Source of the DNA: Psococerastis gibbosa
Taxonomy: Eukaryota > Arthropoda > Insecta > Psocodea > Psocidae
Length of the DNA: 64,000 bases
Assembly: GCA_963971405.1 (NCBI GenBank)
Contig: OZ020490.1
Coordinates: forward strand, 8,976,874-9,040,873
Direction: 5' to 3'
Shown here: one piece after another, positions 44,701-54,152 of the stretch
Numbering within the stretch: position 1 is the first letter of the stretch
Layout of the letters: each line of letters starts with the position of its first letter
Translations under genes and position numbers: made by a program
The notes under the pieces: model-generated
The model's input: only the letters and a program-made list of their open reading frames with translations
What the model was told of the DNA's origin: nothing
Database searches by the model: none

Positions 44701-46374
44701 ATGATGAGGCAAAATATACTTTGAAACGGTTTTAGCCTTTTCTAGAATACCGCTTTCAAGATAGTCAGCAAAAAAATCCCGATACAACTTAGATTTCTCG
44801 GGCTCCTTGGATAGTCTACTTTCTAATGAAAGCAGACTCTTAAGGGGTGAAAAGCTATTTTTCACCAATGGGACAGCATTTGGCTTAAAGGGTAGTCGTA
44901 CCTCATACCTGCCGTCAGCTCTACGAACTGTAGTTTGAGTGTAAAAATCCTCAGCCAGCTGTTCATCAGCAGAAAGTGGTATGGACTTAGGACCTTCTTC
45001 AATCTCCCATAACCTCTCAACTGCCCGAGTTAAATCCTGGTCCACACTTAGACCTAAAAGTGACACGGAAGCTTCGTCAGCAGTCGTACTTCCTAACAGT
45101 ACGTAACCCAACTGGGTCCACTGCGCCGATAGCCCACCCAACCTGAGTAAAGGCTTGGAATCGCTCAAAATAGAGGAATAGACTCTGGCTCCCAGTAGAA
45201 TGTCTACGCTAGCAGGTTTATAAAAAAGGGGATCAGCCAAAGCTATATCACCTAAATGGCCACTTAAATCAGAAGTGACGGGTCGAGAAGGAAGATTCCC
45301 GCAGATTTGGGGAAGAACCAAAGCCTCAATCTTTTGCTTAAAATGAGGATTAACAGTTGATTTAATGGTAAAGATAACCCTTCCTTTGGTCTTAGTTGTT
45401 CCGGCAATACCTCGAATGAGAGTTTTGTCGTAAAACCGCTTGCAACCAAGTTGTGAAGCAGCCTTTTCTGTTATAAAACTAAGATGGCTTCCACTGTCAA
45501 TTACGGTACGCATTGGAAACCCATGAATAGTGACTACAGCCGTAGCCAATAGAGCCTGTGGACCGGATGCCACCAATGCACTAGCTGGCTCCTCATAAGT
45601 TGTAGGAGTCTGGCGGTGCCCTAAAGAGGTACTATTGTTAGTAGGCCTTTGCTTTCGTTCCAAAGTAGAAGAACCGCCTTTACGGCACAATAGACTATTG
45701 TGCTGATTATCTCCATCAGAGCAATTTCGGCACGAAAATTCAACAGGGCAGTCAGCGGCCGAATGCTGAGTGCTGTTGAGGCATTTAGCACACAATTTTA
45801 TTTCTGAAGCTTTTTCCCATCGTTTGGGAACAGTCAGCTTCAAAAGTTGCTGACACCGGTATGCAGGGTGGGACCCATTGCAAACCGGGCATTTCTTGCT
45901 GATTGGACGCACTGCTTTACGAGCATTGGCAGAGTCCGCAGGGTCCACCAAAAGAGCCGATTTAGGCTTGAAAGTGCTTAGGCTAGCTTTCAAAGGTTTG
46001 GCTATAACCTTATCTAGGTCGGAAGCTTGTACCTTTGCCTGTAAAAATTTTATTAGGTCATGTACGTTGCATAACGCCTTAATGTCTTTAAGTTGATGGT
46101 CAAATGCCCTACGGGTTTGAACATCAATTTTAGCGTAGAGCGCTTGAAAGAAGACAAATTCCGTTAAATCTTTAATTTGCATTTTATCTAATGCGCTAAT
46201 TGAATTCCGAAAAGTCTGAATTAAATTGCTTAAATCAGCGCTGCTCCGCCCAGACGCAAGGGGAGAGCAATTGAGCATGTTGCTGACCATGGTCGATGCC
46301 TTAAGCCTTTTATTTTCAAAATGCGATTTTAAACAATTCAATGCCAACGCGTAATTCGCATCGCATATTGGCAA
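41749..46374 (-). CDS. pol: BEL/Pao gag C-terminal part and pol
   Basis: A 1541-codon frame on the minus strand. Domains in order: end of gag with Cys/His knuckles (CPVCNGSHPAYRC and CAKC..., ~residues 162-230), aspartic protease (TVIDSGSHLSF, ~295), reverse transcriptase with YVDDL (~695), RNase H (FSDGSSTGYG), integrase zinc-binding region (HGGPLLMRSFIQERYW ... CLVCFRLK) and integrase core (TDNATNFRG ... WKNGVCERLIG), then a C-terminal domain. The RNase H and integrase forms are typical of BEL/Pao, distinct from Gypsy. Confidence 0.92.
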   Translation of the reverse strand: MPICDANYALALNCLKSHFENKRLKASTMVSNMLNCSPLASGRSSADLSNLIQTFRNSISALDKMQIKDLTEFVFFQALYAKIDVQTRRAFDHQLKDIKALCNVHDLIKFLQAKVQASDLDKVIAKPLKASLSTFKPKSALLVDPADSANARKAVRPISKKCPVCNGSHPAYRCQQLLKLTVPKRWEKASEIKLCAKCLNSTQHSAADCPVEFSCRNCSDGDNQHNSLLCRKGGSSTLERKQRPTNNSTSLGHRQTPTTYEEPASALVASGPQALLATAVVTIHGFPMRTVIDSGSHLSFITEKAASQLGCKRFYDKTLIRGIAGTTKTKGRVIFTIKSTVNPHFKQKIEALVLPQICGNLPSRPVTSDLSGHLGDIALADPLFYKPASVDILLGARVYSSILSDSKPLLRLGGLSAQWTQLGYVLLGSTTADEASVSLLGLSVDQDLTRAVERLWEIEEGPKSIPLSADEQLAEDFYTQTTVRRADGRYEVRLPFKPNAVPLVKNSFSPLKSLLSLESRLSKEPEKSKLYRDFFADYLESGILEKAKTVSKYILPHHPVVKQSSSSTRVRPVMNASCLDKNGNSLNSQLLTGPALQTDICEVLLSFRVRRVGLISDIRKMYNQVVIAPADRCYQHILWRPAPDDDIEELEFTRVLFGMAPSAFLAQRTVKQLIADESVNFPRGAQILLTQLYVDDLITSLDGSDEEIRFAVNDAIALLRKGGFELRKFASSHPRLLSHLPRDQCEDIDLHDKNAVIKVLGLSWSPAKDIFMYRVTEFNYVYTKRGVLSFIARCYDIMGLIAPFTLKTRQFLRKLWEIGMDWDAVFDENLRKEWQILMDGLPLLQEIRIPRLIDCFGCPKLELYCFSDGSSTGYGIAIYIRCVYEDHATMTLIRAKGKTMPVKSRLTVPRTELQAANLLVNTYSSMNFLNELPIQRTYFCTDSTIVLSWLRLGVTKLQLFVANRVSNILSKTKIEDWHFIGSQFNCADPASRGLGPEQLLNCSQWWSGPPFLSQVPSIWPEAPPFCDEIPDLKAEKTVTLLSSSHEGGDDFEKLFVVRFSSLTRLNRVFAWILRFVWNSRAKRTANVPLKGPLGVNEVKNALHSCIILIQKRAYPYIYEGKQMPRQLGGLTPYVDKETNLVRVGGRLSQAPLSFEAKHPLLLPSQSHLSMLIVRYAHLITLHGGPLLMRSFIQERYWILGIGRLIKSNRCLVCFRLKAKPSEPMMADLPKLRFSTVRPFLISGCDLSGPHLVHEAARPRAKVIKVWVALFTCLSTRASHLEVVQDLSTDAFVAALDRMMSRRGLVQTLYTDNATNFRGSARKFDEIYKFLLANGNEIEKLMCTRNIKFSFVPPVSPWKNGVCERLIGLFKSHLVRVTANIRLTFTEFTTLVVRIEAVLNSRPLHPLSISPSDEVLTSGHFLIGSPLLSSIGLDSSAVQLNRLSRWQVVTSCLRRFWRQWRNVYLQTLIARSKWDKQVPNLEKGMLVYIKGEDTPPLEWPLAIVEEVYPHSDGTVRVARVRLPNSGALLRPVNKLLSLQFEK

Positions 46375-46467
46375 GAACTCACTAATTAAGGCTTTGGCGT
46401 CATGCCCTAAGCTGCTTATAAGGTAATGGAATTTAACGGTAGGTGTCCAAGACGCACTACTGTTGAC

Positions 46468-49400
46468 CAGGCCCGGCCCGTCCTATGGGCAAGTGGAGCG
46501 GCCGCACCAGGCGCCGAGTCCAAGGGGGCGCCGCGAGACGCCCCCTTGGACTCGGCTTTGTGTTTTCAAGCGGGATAATTTAAAAAAAATAAAAATAAAA
46601 TAATTTTTATAGAAGACTTGTTTTAAATCTGGCGCCAACCGGTTTAACGTGGTGGAACGTTAACTCCTTCCACGACAACTCCGAGTGGTTATGTTGGCCA
46701 CCCTAACTAAAATGGCAGATCATAGCATTGTTATTGGTTACTAATTTCAGCTTCACTCGTATCTCTTGTGAGATTTTTATAAATAATTGCAATTGGCAAC
46801 AAAAAAATTTTAAGGTAAGCAGACGCAGATGCTTTATAGCGGTATTTGTATTAAGTTGTTGTTATAATAAATAAGAGAGTTACAAAGCAGATTAAGAAGT
46901 GGCTCGGCTTGCAATTCTGCGAATGGTTTGTGTTTGTTATTAATATCAAATAAGAGAATTTATGTCTACTGTATGTCCAACTTATTGTATATTTATTTAT
47001 TTTGGACTTTATTTAGACTTAAGGTAATTTATGTGTCTTTTATTTTAGCAACTTTGCAAAGGCAATGTGGAAAAAATTGTCAGGCGCCGGAAATGAGAGG
47101 AAAAGAAGAGCTAGGGAAGCTGAGAATGAAAAGCAAGCGGCGCAAATGGCCAAATTTCTAAAACGGCCAGGTCCACATCCAGACCCAACCCAGCCCCCTA
47201 GTACAAGCAAGGAAAGTACGGTTGAGAGTGAGGCCCAGGCGGTTGCGCTGGACGAGGCCATTTTTGAGAACTTGCCTTGCAGTGAAGAAGAAAGAAGTTT
47301 TTCTATGGACATAGCCAAGTGGCCCTCTTACTTGTCTTCACAAGTTATTGACATGATCGTTGAAGAGGGGCCGCAAAACGGGAAACTCGATGATGATAAA
47401 TACCCAAAAAATGAGAAAGGCCGGCATTTTTCCAACAGCCATTTCAAAAAAAGCATGCCCAACGGAGAAGTATATGAGCGGCAGTGGCTTGTTTATTCCA
47501 ATTCAACAAAGAAAGTATACTGCTTTTGTTGTCACATCTTCAAGCGCACAAGTCGTTGCCATCTTTCCAATGTTGGCTCTGACAACTGGCATCATTTGTC
47601 TCGTTTACTAACGAGCCATGAGTTTTCTGACGACCACCAGCAAGCCTTATTAACGTGGCTTGAAACGGCTAAAAGGTTAAAAAAATGTTGTGGCATAGAT
47701 AAAGGGCTTCAGAAGCAATTGGAGGATGAAAAAGCAAGGTGGTCTTCTGTTATGGAACGAATGATCGCCATCACGCTGTTTTTGGCTGAACACAATTTGC
47801 CTTTTCGTGGTAGCAAGGACACTTTATACACTCCAAGAAATGGGAATTTCTTAGGCCTTGTACAATTACTTGGCCAATTCGACCCCGTCATGATGGAGCA
47901 CTTGCGAAGAGTGATGCAGAAGGAATCCAAGCATTTTTATTTTAGCAAAAATATTCAAAACGAAGTAATTAAATTATTAGCTGACGAAGTAAGAGGCCAA
48001 ATATTATCTAAAATAAGAAGTGCCAAGTATTTTTCTATAATTTTAGACTGTACTCCTGACATCAGCCACACTGAGCAAATGAGTGTCACCTTCAGATTTT
48101 TCGACGTCGATGAAGCGCGTGTGCGTGAGTGTTTTTTGACATATAAGCCAGTGGCTGACTCAACTGGAGCCGGCCTGACGGGCTTATTTTTGGACGAAAT
48201 AATTGATAAATATGGTATTGACATGAATGACTGCAGGGGCCAAGGATATGATAATGGTGCTAATATGGTTGGACACATTAAAGGAGTTCAGAGTCGCATT
48301 GCTAAAACCTATCCACGAGCCTTTTTTAACCCTTGCGGCTGTCATAGTCTCAACCTTGTGGTTGCCGATGCAGCAAAAACTTCTATCAAATCAGTGTCTC
48401 TTTTTGGTGTGCTGCAACGGCTGTTTGTGTATTTCTCAAATTCAACAAAGCGGTGGAAGGTGGTCTCAGAGCATCTGCAAAATTTAAGCCTGAAAAAGGT
48501 TTGTGACACACGCTGGGAAAGCAGGATCAACAGCTTGAAAGCAGTGCGGTATCAGTATGCTGAAGTTAAAAGGGCTCTGGAGGATGAATATGAACAATCA
48601 ACGGACCCTGTTGCAAGCTCAGAGGCTGAATCGCTTCTTGTAAATTTGGAAAAGTTCGAGTTCTTAATGGCGTTAGTCATATGGTACGATGTTTTATTCC
48701 AGGTTAATCTAGTAAGCAAAACAATGCAATCTGAAACCATGGATTTGTCCGAAGCTACAAAAATTATGAATAAATGCTTGAAATTTTTAAAAGAATACAG
48801 AAGTACAGGTTTCACTTCTGCACTCATCACTGCCAAAGAAATCGCTGAAGAAGCACAAATCACTCAGGAGTTTGAAACTGTCCGTCTGCGAAGGAAAAAG
48901 AAGATGTTTTCTTATGAAAATCAAGACGAATCTCCTACTGACCCAGAAACAGCGTTTCGCACCTCTGTCTTCTATCCAATGATTGACACAGCCATTAATT
49001 CATTGCAGTTGCGCTTTTCCCAATTAAGTGACATTAATAGTACATGGCAATTTATGTACGATTTGAAAAAGATCGACCATAATGGTTTGAATGCGGCCTG
49101 CTCAGATTTAGAATCTGTCTTAACCCATGGCGCTCTCAGTGATATTTCGGGTACCGAGCTAGCCCAAGAAATAAGGAGCCTTAGTGCGTTCTTAGGCGGC
49201 GACGATGGGCATCCAAAGGGGGTTCTTGAGTTTTTGGCAAAGCATTGTTGGAAAGATATGTTTCCAAACGTTTGGACAGCTCTCCGCATTTTCATTACTA
49301 TACCGGTCACTGTTGCTAAGGGAGAAAGGAGCTTCAGCAAGCTAAAATTGATAAAGACCTACCTAAGGTCTGTTTTAGCTGATGAGAAATTGTCGGACTT

Positions 49401-49683
49401 AGCCATATTATCCATAGAAAATGAGATCGCCAACAATCTCTCCTATGATCATTTGATTAAAAAATTTGCTAGCATCAAAGCTAGGAAGGAGAAATTTCAA
49501 TAATTTTACATTTAGTTATTAGTTACAGTTGCCTAATACAATCCCTTTATAAGAAGCATGCACAATTTTTTAATGTCTCCCATACTCAAGCGTTCATGAA
49601 TAATTTACGGTCTCTGGGAGGGGGGGGGGGGGCGCTAAAATGTAAACTCGCACCACTCAAGAAAATACCTCGGGCCGGGCCTG
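46468..49683 (+). mobile_element. Complete hAT DNA transposon inserted in BEL gag
   Basis: 3216 bp with perfect 13-bp terminal inverted repeats CAGGCCCGGCCCG and a perfect 8-bp target duplication CTGTTGAC (46460-46467, 49684-49691), the hAT hallmark. The subterminal region has a GC-rich hairpin at 46517-46558 and a polyG run at 49620-49632. It encodes one uninterrupted transposase on the plus strand, opposite to the host BEL. Being inside a BEL element with identical LTRs, it is among the youngest insertions of the window. Confidence 0.95.
47065..49503 (+). CDS. hAT transposase, DUF4371/ZMYM1-like type
   Basis: 812 residues, uninterrupted. An N-terminal basic, charged segment (residues 10-34) is followed by a TTF-type zinc-binding region (~112-190, with WLVYSNSTKKVYCFCCHIF and a later HxxxxH pattern), the DUF4371-like region and the RNase H-like catalytic core. 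Visible core residues: D328 (IILDCTPDISH), D396 (GQGYDNGANM), the CGCH motif at 424-427, W484 in DTRWESR, and E754 in the C-terminal dimerisation region (AKGERSFSKLKLIKT). All expected catalytic positions are present. The start is the first ATG of the frame, 597 bases inside the left end, leaving room for a promoter or leader. The protein would bind the 13-bp ends and cut and paste the element. Related host-gene-like proteins (ZMYM1-like, 52 kDa repressor-like) exist in animals, but the terminal repeats and target duplication show that this is a transposon. Confidence 0.93.
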   Translation: MWKKLSGAGNERKRRAREAENEKQAAQMAKFLKRPGPHPDPTQPPSTSKESTVESEAQAVALDEAIFENLPCSEEERSFSMDIAKWPSYLSSQVIDMIVEEGPQNGKLDDDKYPKNEKGRHFSNSHFKKSMPNGEVYERQWLVYSNSTKKVYCFCCHIFKRTSRCHLSNVGSDNWHHLSRLLTSHEFSDDHQQALLTWLETAKRLKKCCGIDKGLQKQLEDEKARWSSVMERMIAITLFLAEHNLPFRGSKDTLYTPRNGNFLGLVQLLGQFDPVMMEHLRRVMQKESKHFYFSKNIQNEVIKLLADEVRGQILSKIRSAKYFSIILDCTPDISHTEQMSVTFRFFDVDEARVRECFLTYKPVADSTGAGLTGLFLDEIIDKYGIDMNDCRGQGYDNGANMVGHIKGVQSRIAKTYPRAFFNPCGCHSLNLVVADAAKTSIKSVSLFGVLQRLFVYFSNSTKRWKVVSEHLQNLSLKKVCDTRWESRINSLKAVRYQYAEVKRALEDEYEQSTDPVASSEAESLLVNLEKFEFLMALVIWYDVLFQVNLVSKTMQSETMDLSEATKIMNKCLKFLKEYRSTGFTSALITAKEIAEEAQITQEFETVRLRRKKKMFSYENQDESPTDPETAFRTSVFYPMIDTAINSLQLRFSQLSDINSTWQFMYDLKKIDHNGLNAACSDLESVLTHGALSDISGTELAQEIRSLSAFLGGDDGHPKGVLEFLAKHCWKDMFPNVWTALRIFITIPVTVAKGERSFSKLKLIKTYLRSVLADEKLSDLAILSIENEIANNLSYDHLIKKFASIKARKEKFQ

Positions 49684-49691
49684 CTGTTGAC

Positions 49692-50174
49692 TAAGCTGTC
49701 AAAAACTGCATACCACATGTCAAAATTGTGGCTTTCAAGAGTAGGGATTTCAATTGGCTTTAATAAGTTTGGCCCTAAGCCACAAGCTGGGCTGGAATAA
49801 TTTGACACAGTTCCCTTATCCATGCCATCAATGGCCAAAATGTGCACTTCATCACAAAGATTATAAAATTCCTCACGCTCCGCTTCAACCGATATGCGGC
49901 TGGAGGTGGAACTTCCGGAATTGATATCCATCAGTTCAGACTCTATAGATTCGAATTGAGTGACCAATCCTTCAGCACGCTGAGATTTGATCTTTAGAGC
50001 TCCGGGCGTGAGAGATGTGGTGCATTTTAAATATGCTAAAATTGACTTAACGTCATTAATAATCATTGACCGTTTGTGAAGCAAAATTTGTAGCCTACTA
50101 CAATTAGACGCATCAGGGTCACTTCTAACGGTTCGCCTTCTTGTCGGTGCCATTTCCGCAATAAATGAACCCAC
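49692..50174 (-). CDS. gag: BEL/Pao gag N-terminal part
   Basis: A minus-strand frame beginning MGSFIAEMAPTRRR with helical, charged sequence and the LESHNFDMWYAVFDSLVN segment typical of BEL gag. It is bounded by the hAT insertion. The 5' leader of the element is 50175-50739. Confidence 0.8.
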
Positions 50175-50739
50175 AATTCACAAAAGGGAACCTAACGGGA
50201 CAGGCTATACTCAATCCCCTATTTGCACAACACAATGACTATGACACCATAAATTGACCCAAATGTCAGTTCAATAATAGAAACCGTATAGTATCGGTAC
50301 CATGTAATGGTGTCTTAACAATAAAGACCCTAAAACCTGCCAATTCCAAAAAAATCCCCCTAAAAGTATCTATTGAAAGAGGGTGACGAGAAGGTCAGAT
50401 CCAGGTACCAGTCCTTGGGTAGTAATATCCCCACGACCAATATAACGGTTACCGTTATACCATGCTCTATAACATAGGCTACTACAGATTCTAATAGGCT
50501 CAATGCCAATAATTAAATATAAAATTATAATAAAATATAATATTGTATTATATCGTAATGCCTACGAAAATAATAATATATCAACCTTATCTAAGAGCTG
50601 ATAGTTGCGAATTGTTGCGCCAGGTATGTAAATGCAGAACTGGACAATAGCATAAAACAATCGGGGCTAGAAGTAAGGTGTAAAAAGACAAAAGAAAGAA
50701 CTATTCAGATCGTAGGACCGATCCGGCTCGTTGGACCAA

Positions 50740-51373
50740 TGTGCTTTTCTGCGATAACTCAGTAAAATAAAATAAGTACCTAACTCACAACAGGGGCGTA
50801 TCCTAATAAGCTAATAACTAAGAACTCCAAATTACGCTCCTGAAGGTTTAGGTACCTATGAAAATAGAGTGGACTGTATGAAAATAATTATGAATTGGTA
50901 AGAAAGGAAGAGAATAAGCCTACCGTACTCTGCTTACTCGGTGGTGAAGGTGTAGTACAGTAGGTAGACCTATTATAAAATGTAATGTATAGTGTGGTGC
51001 TGTAAAGTGTCTGGGTGTATGTGTTTTGAGTGAATAGGCTACGCTACTTATCTACTACCGGAGTCCGTGGCTTGCAAAGTATCCGCAGGAATCTCGGCAG
51101 GGGCGAGCACAATAAACACTGTTTAATATAAAGAATAATAACACAAACAAGAAAACACTACAACCACAACTATAATAAATTAATGTAAATAACAATAGCT
51201 ATATAATTAAATAAATATACAACCTATTGGAGCCGATACAATATTGAGACTGAATTCACTAACTGTAAAATGCGGGGATGAGTACTTGTGTACCTACCCG
51301 ATTTAGGGTAAGGTACCTGCGACAACAACCCGCAACTATATTTAGCTTGTGCAATGCGAGGCATTCACGGACA
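50740..51373 (-). repeat. 5' LTR of the BEL/Pao element
   Basis: 634 bp, appears identical to 40885-41518. Confidence 0.93.
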
Positions 51374-51560
51374 ACCACGGAGGCCGAAAGTTACACTGAG
51401 AAGAAAGATCGCCGGAGATTTGAGAAGTTTGGGGATCTTCACCAAGGACGCACAGGACAGGACTGTGTGGAAACGCTGCTGTCGTGCCGCCGACCCTCTA
51501 TGGGGATATGGCGCAGTAAAAGAAAAGATGATAATTATGTACATTTTTAAACAGAAAAGT
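51374..51560 (+). mobile_element. LINE ORF2 C-terminal relic, right part
   Basis: Reads PKVTLRRKIAGDLRSLGI and DRTVWKRCCRAADPLWGYG, the end of a LINE ORF2, in the same orientation as the left part at 40745-40884. The two parts flank the BEL element and share the ACCAC duplication. Confidence 0.6.
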
Positions 51561-51604
51561 TTGTAACAATTTCATCGTTAGTCACTGCTAGTGCAGCGTG
51601 GGGA

Positions 51605-51796
51605 GGTTGCCCCGAACCCATTTCCTGAACTCGCCCCGGTTGGACACTAACTCCAGCTTGCTCCAGCGAGTTATTCAATCCTTTCCTCGACGGTTGTCCT
51701 CGGTCTGCCGATCGGTCTTGTTCCTTGTGGCCTAGCTTCCGCCAACCTCTGGGTGGTCCTGTTCTCGTCCATCCTTTGGGGGTTAGTGTCGTATTT
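51605..51796 (-). mobile_element. Second LINE 3' relic, opposite strand
   Basis: On the minus strand RMDENRTTQRLAEARPQG and TRPIGRPRTTVEERIE, then a stop and LAGASWS-type decay. Resembles the GRPRTTW...ELAG tail of LINE proteins. It faces the relic at 51374 tail to tail. Confidence 0.5.
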
Positions 51797-52665
51797 TTTG
51801 CTTTCCAATTTATACGTAGTATAAGGAAAGCTTTGTGATGGTCGAAATTTCCGATTCCGAGATTTCAACGGATTCACACGTTTTGACGTGCCAGGAACCC
51901 AAAAAAGTGGTTTTTACGAAATGTATGTCTGTCGCTCTGTCTGTCTGTATGTCTGTATGTCTGTCTGTGCGTCGATTTCCGGGCAAACTACTCGGTCGAT
52001 TTTGATGAAATTTGGCATGTAGGTTTACAAAAATCATACCTCGGAAGAAGTTTTTTTTATTTGGGGCTAACTCAATTTGGGGGGGGGGGTTTATTGTCAA
52101 AAAACTCCAAAAAAAACGTCTAAAAATATTATTTCTCGAAAACGGCTCCAACGATTTCTTTTAAATTCACATATATTGTAGTTGTTATTAATGTTGATAA
52201 AATGTGGGGGGTCGCTTGCCTTGATATTTTGCTTCTAGGGGTAAAAAAAAATAAAAATAACTAAATTTAAATGAAAAATTACTAAAAAGTAATTTTTCTG
52301 CGAAACCTTCCCATCGATGATTTCTACCTTCACGTATGTTTTAGGTGTTAAATTGAGTAACGACATCGGACAGGTTACTTTCCCAGAAAAGTATTTAGTT
52401 TTGTACAAAAAAATGATAGAATATCCACGCTCAAATGCATTGCGTGCCCTGCCAGTATTGCTGTGTGGTAATGTGTTGGTCTGACCTATCTAGAATTTAC
52501 CTCACCTCCAGTGACGTCAGGTGGGCAACCCCCCCCCCCCCCCCCCCGAGATATCGGAAATTTAATCATAGGAAAATAATTTACCATGAAATTACTCATT
52601 TTCTCTATCTACTAATTTTGATAAATTGGAAAGCATGTTCGAGTAAACTCGGACCGGTTCTTTGA
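51797..52665 (+). repeat. Dispersed repeat family R, copy 3
   Basis: Close match to 21496-22370 from TTGCTTTCCAATTTATACG to CTCGGACCGGTTC, including the polyC run (52531-52547) and (TGTC)n. Confidence 0.8.
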
Positions 52666-53325
52666 ATTTGGGAGAGGAGGGGTTAATTAACCCCCCCCCC
52701 CCTGGAACCCCCAATGATTCCCCTGGTAACAGCTACTTTCCTTCTCAACGCTATTGGCCAGACACAAGCTATCAGAGTCTCCTATATAATGTATCGTGAA
52801 TAACTACTGGAACTGGAACTTGGCTCGTGCGCTTCCGCGCACGTTAATAATAGGATGTAGCTGTCCTCCAGTGATACATTCCCGACTTCTCCAGTAGATA
52901 AGCCTGTCTAGTGCCTGTGGTATACGCAGTAATAATGTATTAACTATCGGGCTGGGACCGTCTCAGGGTCATCCTCAACATTAACAAGGCTTTTCCAGTT
53001 TTCCGACCAGCGCAGCGTCCTGACCTTATCCACGCTGATTTATGGCAAAATGGGTTAAGATGTAGCCTATGTTAAACGATATTAATAGACAATTGGAGGT
53101 GAAAAACAATACAAATGTACAAAATCAAAAGTACATGCTTAAAATATCGATCATAGGGTTAGCATGAAAACAAGACATTCTTATTGTTCGCCTTTTGTTT
53201 ATTTTCAATAAAGTCGTTTTTCATTTCATTTCATCATTATTGGAATTGTTTCCAAATCTGGGTTTATTCCCACTGCGGCATTTTGTTCTTACACAAGACA
53301 TTGCAATTTTTTTACTCCATCAGCA
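52666..53325. other. Unassigned with a retroelement tail
   Basis: polyC run at 52691-52702; CAATAAAGTCGTTTTTC plus (ATTTC)n at about 53208-53234 is a LINE/SINE tail. No gene. Confidence 0.4.
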
Positions 53326-53750
53326 GCAACATGGTACAGAGACCCAGACCAGCAAATACTAGAAGAATTGAAGACCTTCTAGTACCTAGGTCCTAGAGCA
53401 TACATAACTTTTGCCAAATCCTACCAATATATCGCACCAAAATTGTTTAACGTACTAAATATTTGTCGTGGGTCTCTGCCAACAAAAATACATTTTCAAA
53501 AATGAATGATGATGAGACAGGAAGAGGTGGAATCCTTCTTTGAAATAGTGGACTAGACTGTTATAAGTTTATGGGAGATATGTTATTAATTTGTAAGTTT
53601 AGCTTAATAGCACAATAGTATGTTTAATTTAATTTTTTATTTTAGTTTTAGGGCAGGGAAAATTTTTAAAGGTCTACTAATGCGACCTTACAATAATTGA
53701 GTATTTTTTTTTTTACAAATAAATACACATATCATTCATTCATTCATACA
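53326..53750 (+). mobile_element. LINE 3' end, frameshifted
   Basis: PANTRRIEDLLVPRS and, in a shifted frame, YQYIAPKLFNVLN followed by LPTKIHFQK resemble the C-terminal end of LINE ORF2 (…APKLWNxLP…). It ends with AAATAAATACAC and (ATTC)n at 53733-53747. Strongly 5'-truncated. Confidence 0.5.
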
Positions 53751-53933
53751 TATATTTCAAGCCATTGGCAAACTGTTTCACTTCTCGATGTCTACACACA
53801 CCGACTACAAGTGCCAGGGGGCAAGCTCAGACCAAGTAAGGGAGTCTTAAGTTTTCCATGCATCAACAACCAGTAACTGTACACTTAAATAAAATATGCT
53901 TTATCTCTTCCAGCCTGAAGACAATGCACGAAG

Positions 53934-54143
53934 ATGTCTGACTCCTGCAAGTCCTGTTACCCCGACAGTAACAACAATAGTGGTGGGGGCAGTTCCACGT
54001 ACTCCAAGAGCGGGTTCACCGGGGCTACGCCCCCTCTACCCCCCAGGAAGGTTCAAGTTACCGCCAAAATACTCTTCGGGTCCGTCAGTGCCATTGCCAG
54101 TATGCGAAGTCATGAGAGGTCTAATAAGAAGAAACCTCAATAG
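53934..54143 (+). CDS. Terminal exon of another G[YF]TGA-family member
   Basis: A TTATCTCTTCCAG acceptor at 53901-53913 opens an exon (53914-54152) containing a 69-codon frame from ATG 53934 to TAG 54141-54143. Nine bases after the stop is a GTAGGT donor, the same stop-then-donor layout as the tandem genes. The protein begins MSDSCKSCYPDSNNNSGGG, has SGFTGA at 26-31 and KVQVTAKILFG at ~39-49, aligning with GYTGAV and YQITAKVYYG of the gene at 9158, and ends with a basic tail. Here the frame is closed by TGA just after the acceptor, so translation would start inside this exon and the upstream exon would be noncoding. The upstream exon was not found; a possible acceptor TTTAGTCTTAG at ~54210 could open a 3' exon. 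Function unknown. Confidence 0.45.
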   Translation: MSDSCKSCYPDSNNNSGGGSSTYSKSGFTGATPPLPPRKVQVTAKILFGSVSAIASMRSHERSNKKKPQ

Positions 54144-54152
54144 CACCTAAAG

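Larger units (their letters stand above)
40885..51373 (-). mobile_element. BEL/Pao LTR retrotransposon carrying a hAT insertion
   Basis: Bounded by 634-bp LTRs (40885-41518 and 50740-51373) that look identical, with a 5-bp target duplication ACCAC (40880-40884, 51374-51378). Transcribed on the minus strand. Just inside the 5' LTR a TGG-starting segment may be a primer-binding site resembling a tRNA 3' end. Domain content is gag, protease, RT, RNase H, integrase, no envelope seen. One large foreign insertion, the hAT at 46468-49683, lies in gag. Identical LTRs mean a very recent insertion. Confidence 0.93.

Noticed and set aside
47065-49503. Host ZMYM1-like or repressor-like gene
   Set aside because: The frame lies inside perfect terminal inverted repeats and an 8-bp target duplication within a retroelement, so it is a transposon gene.
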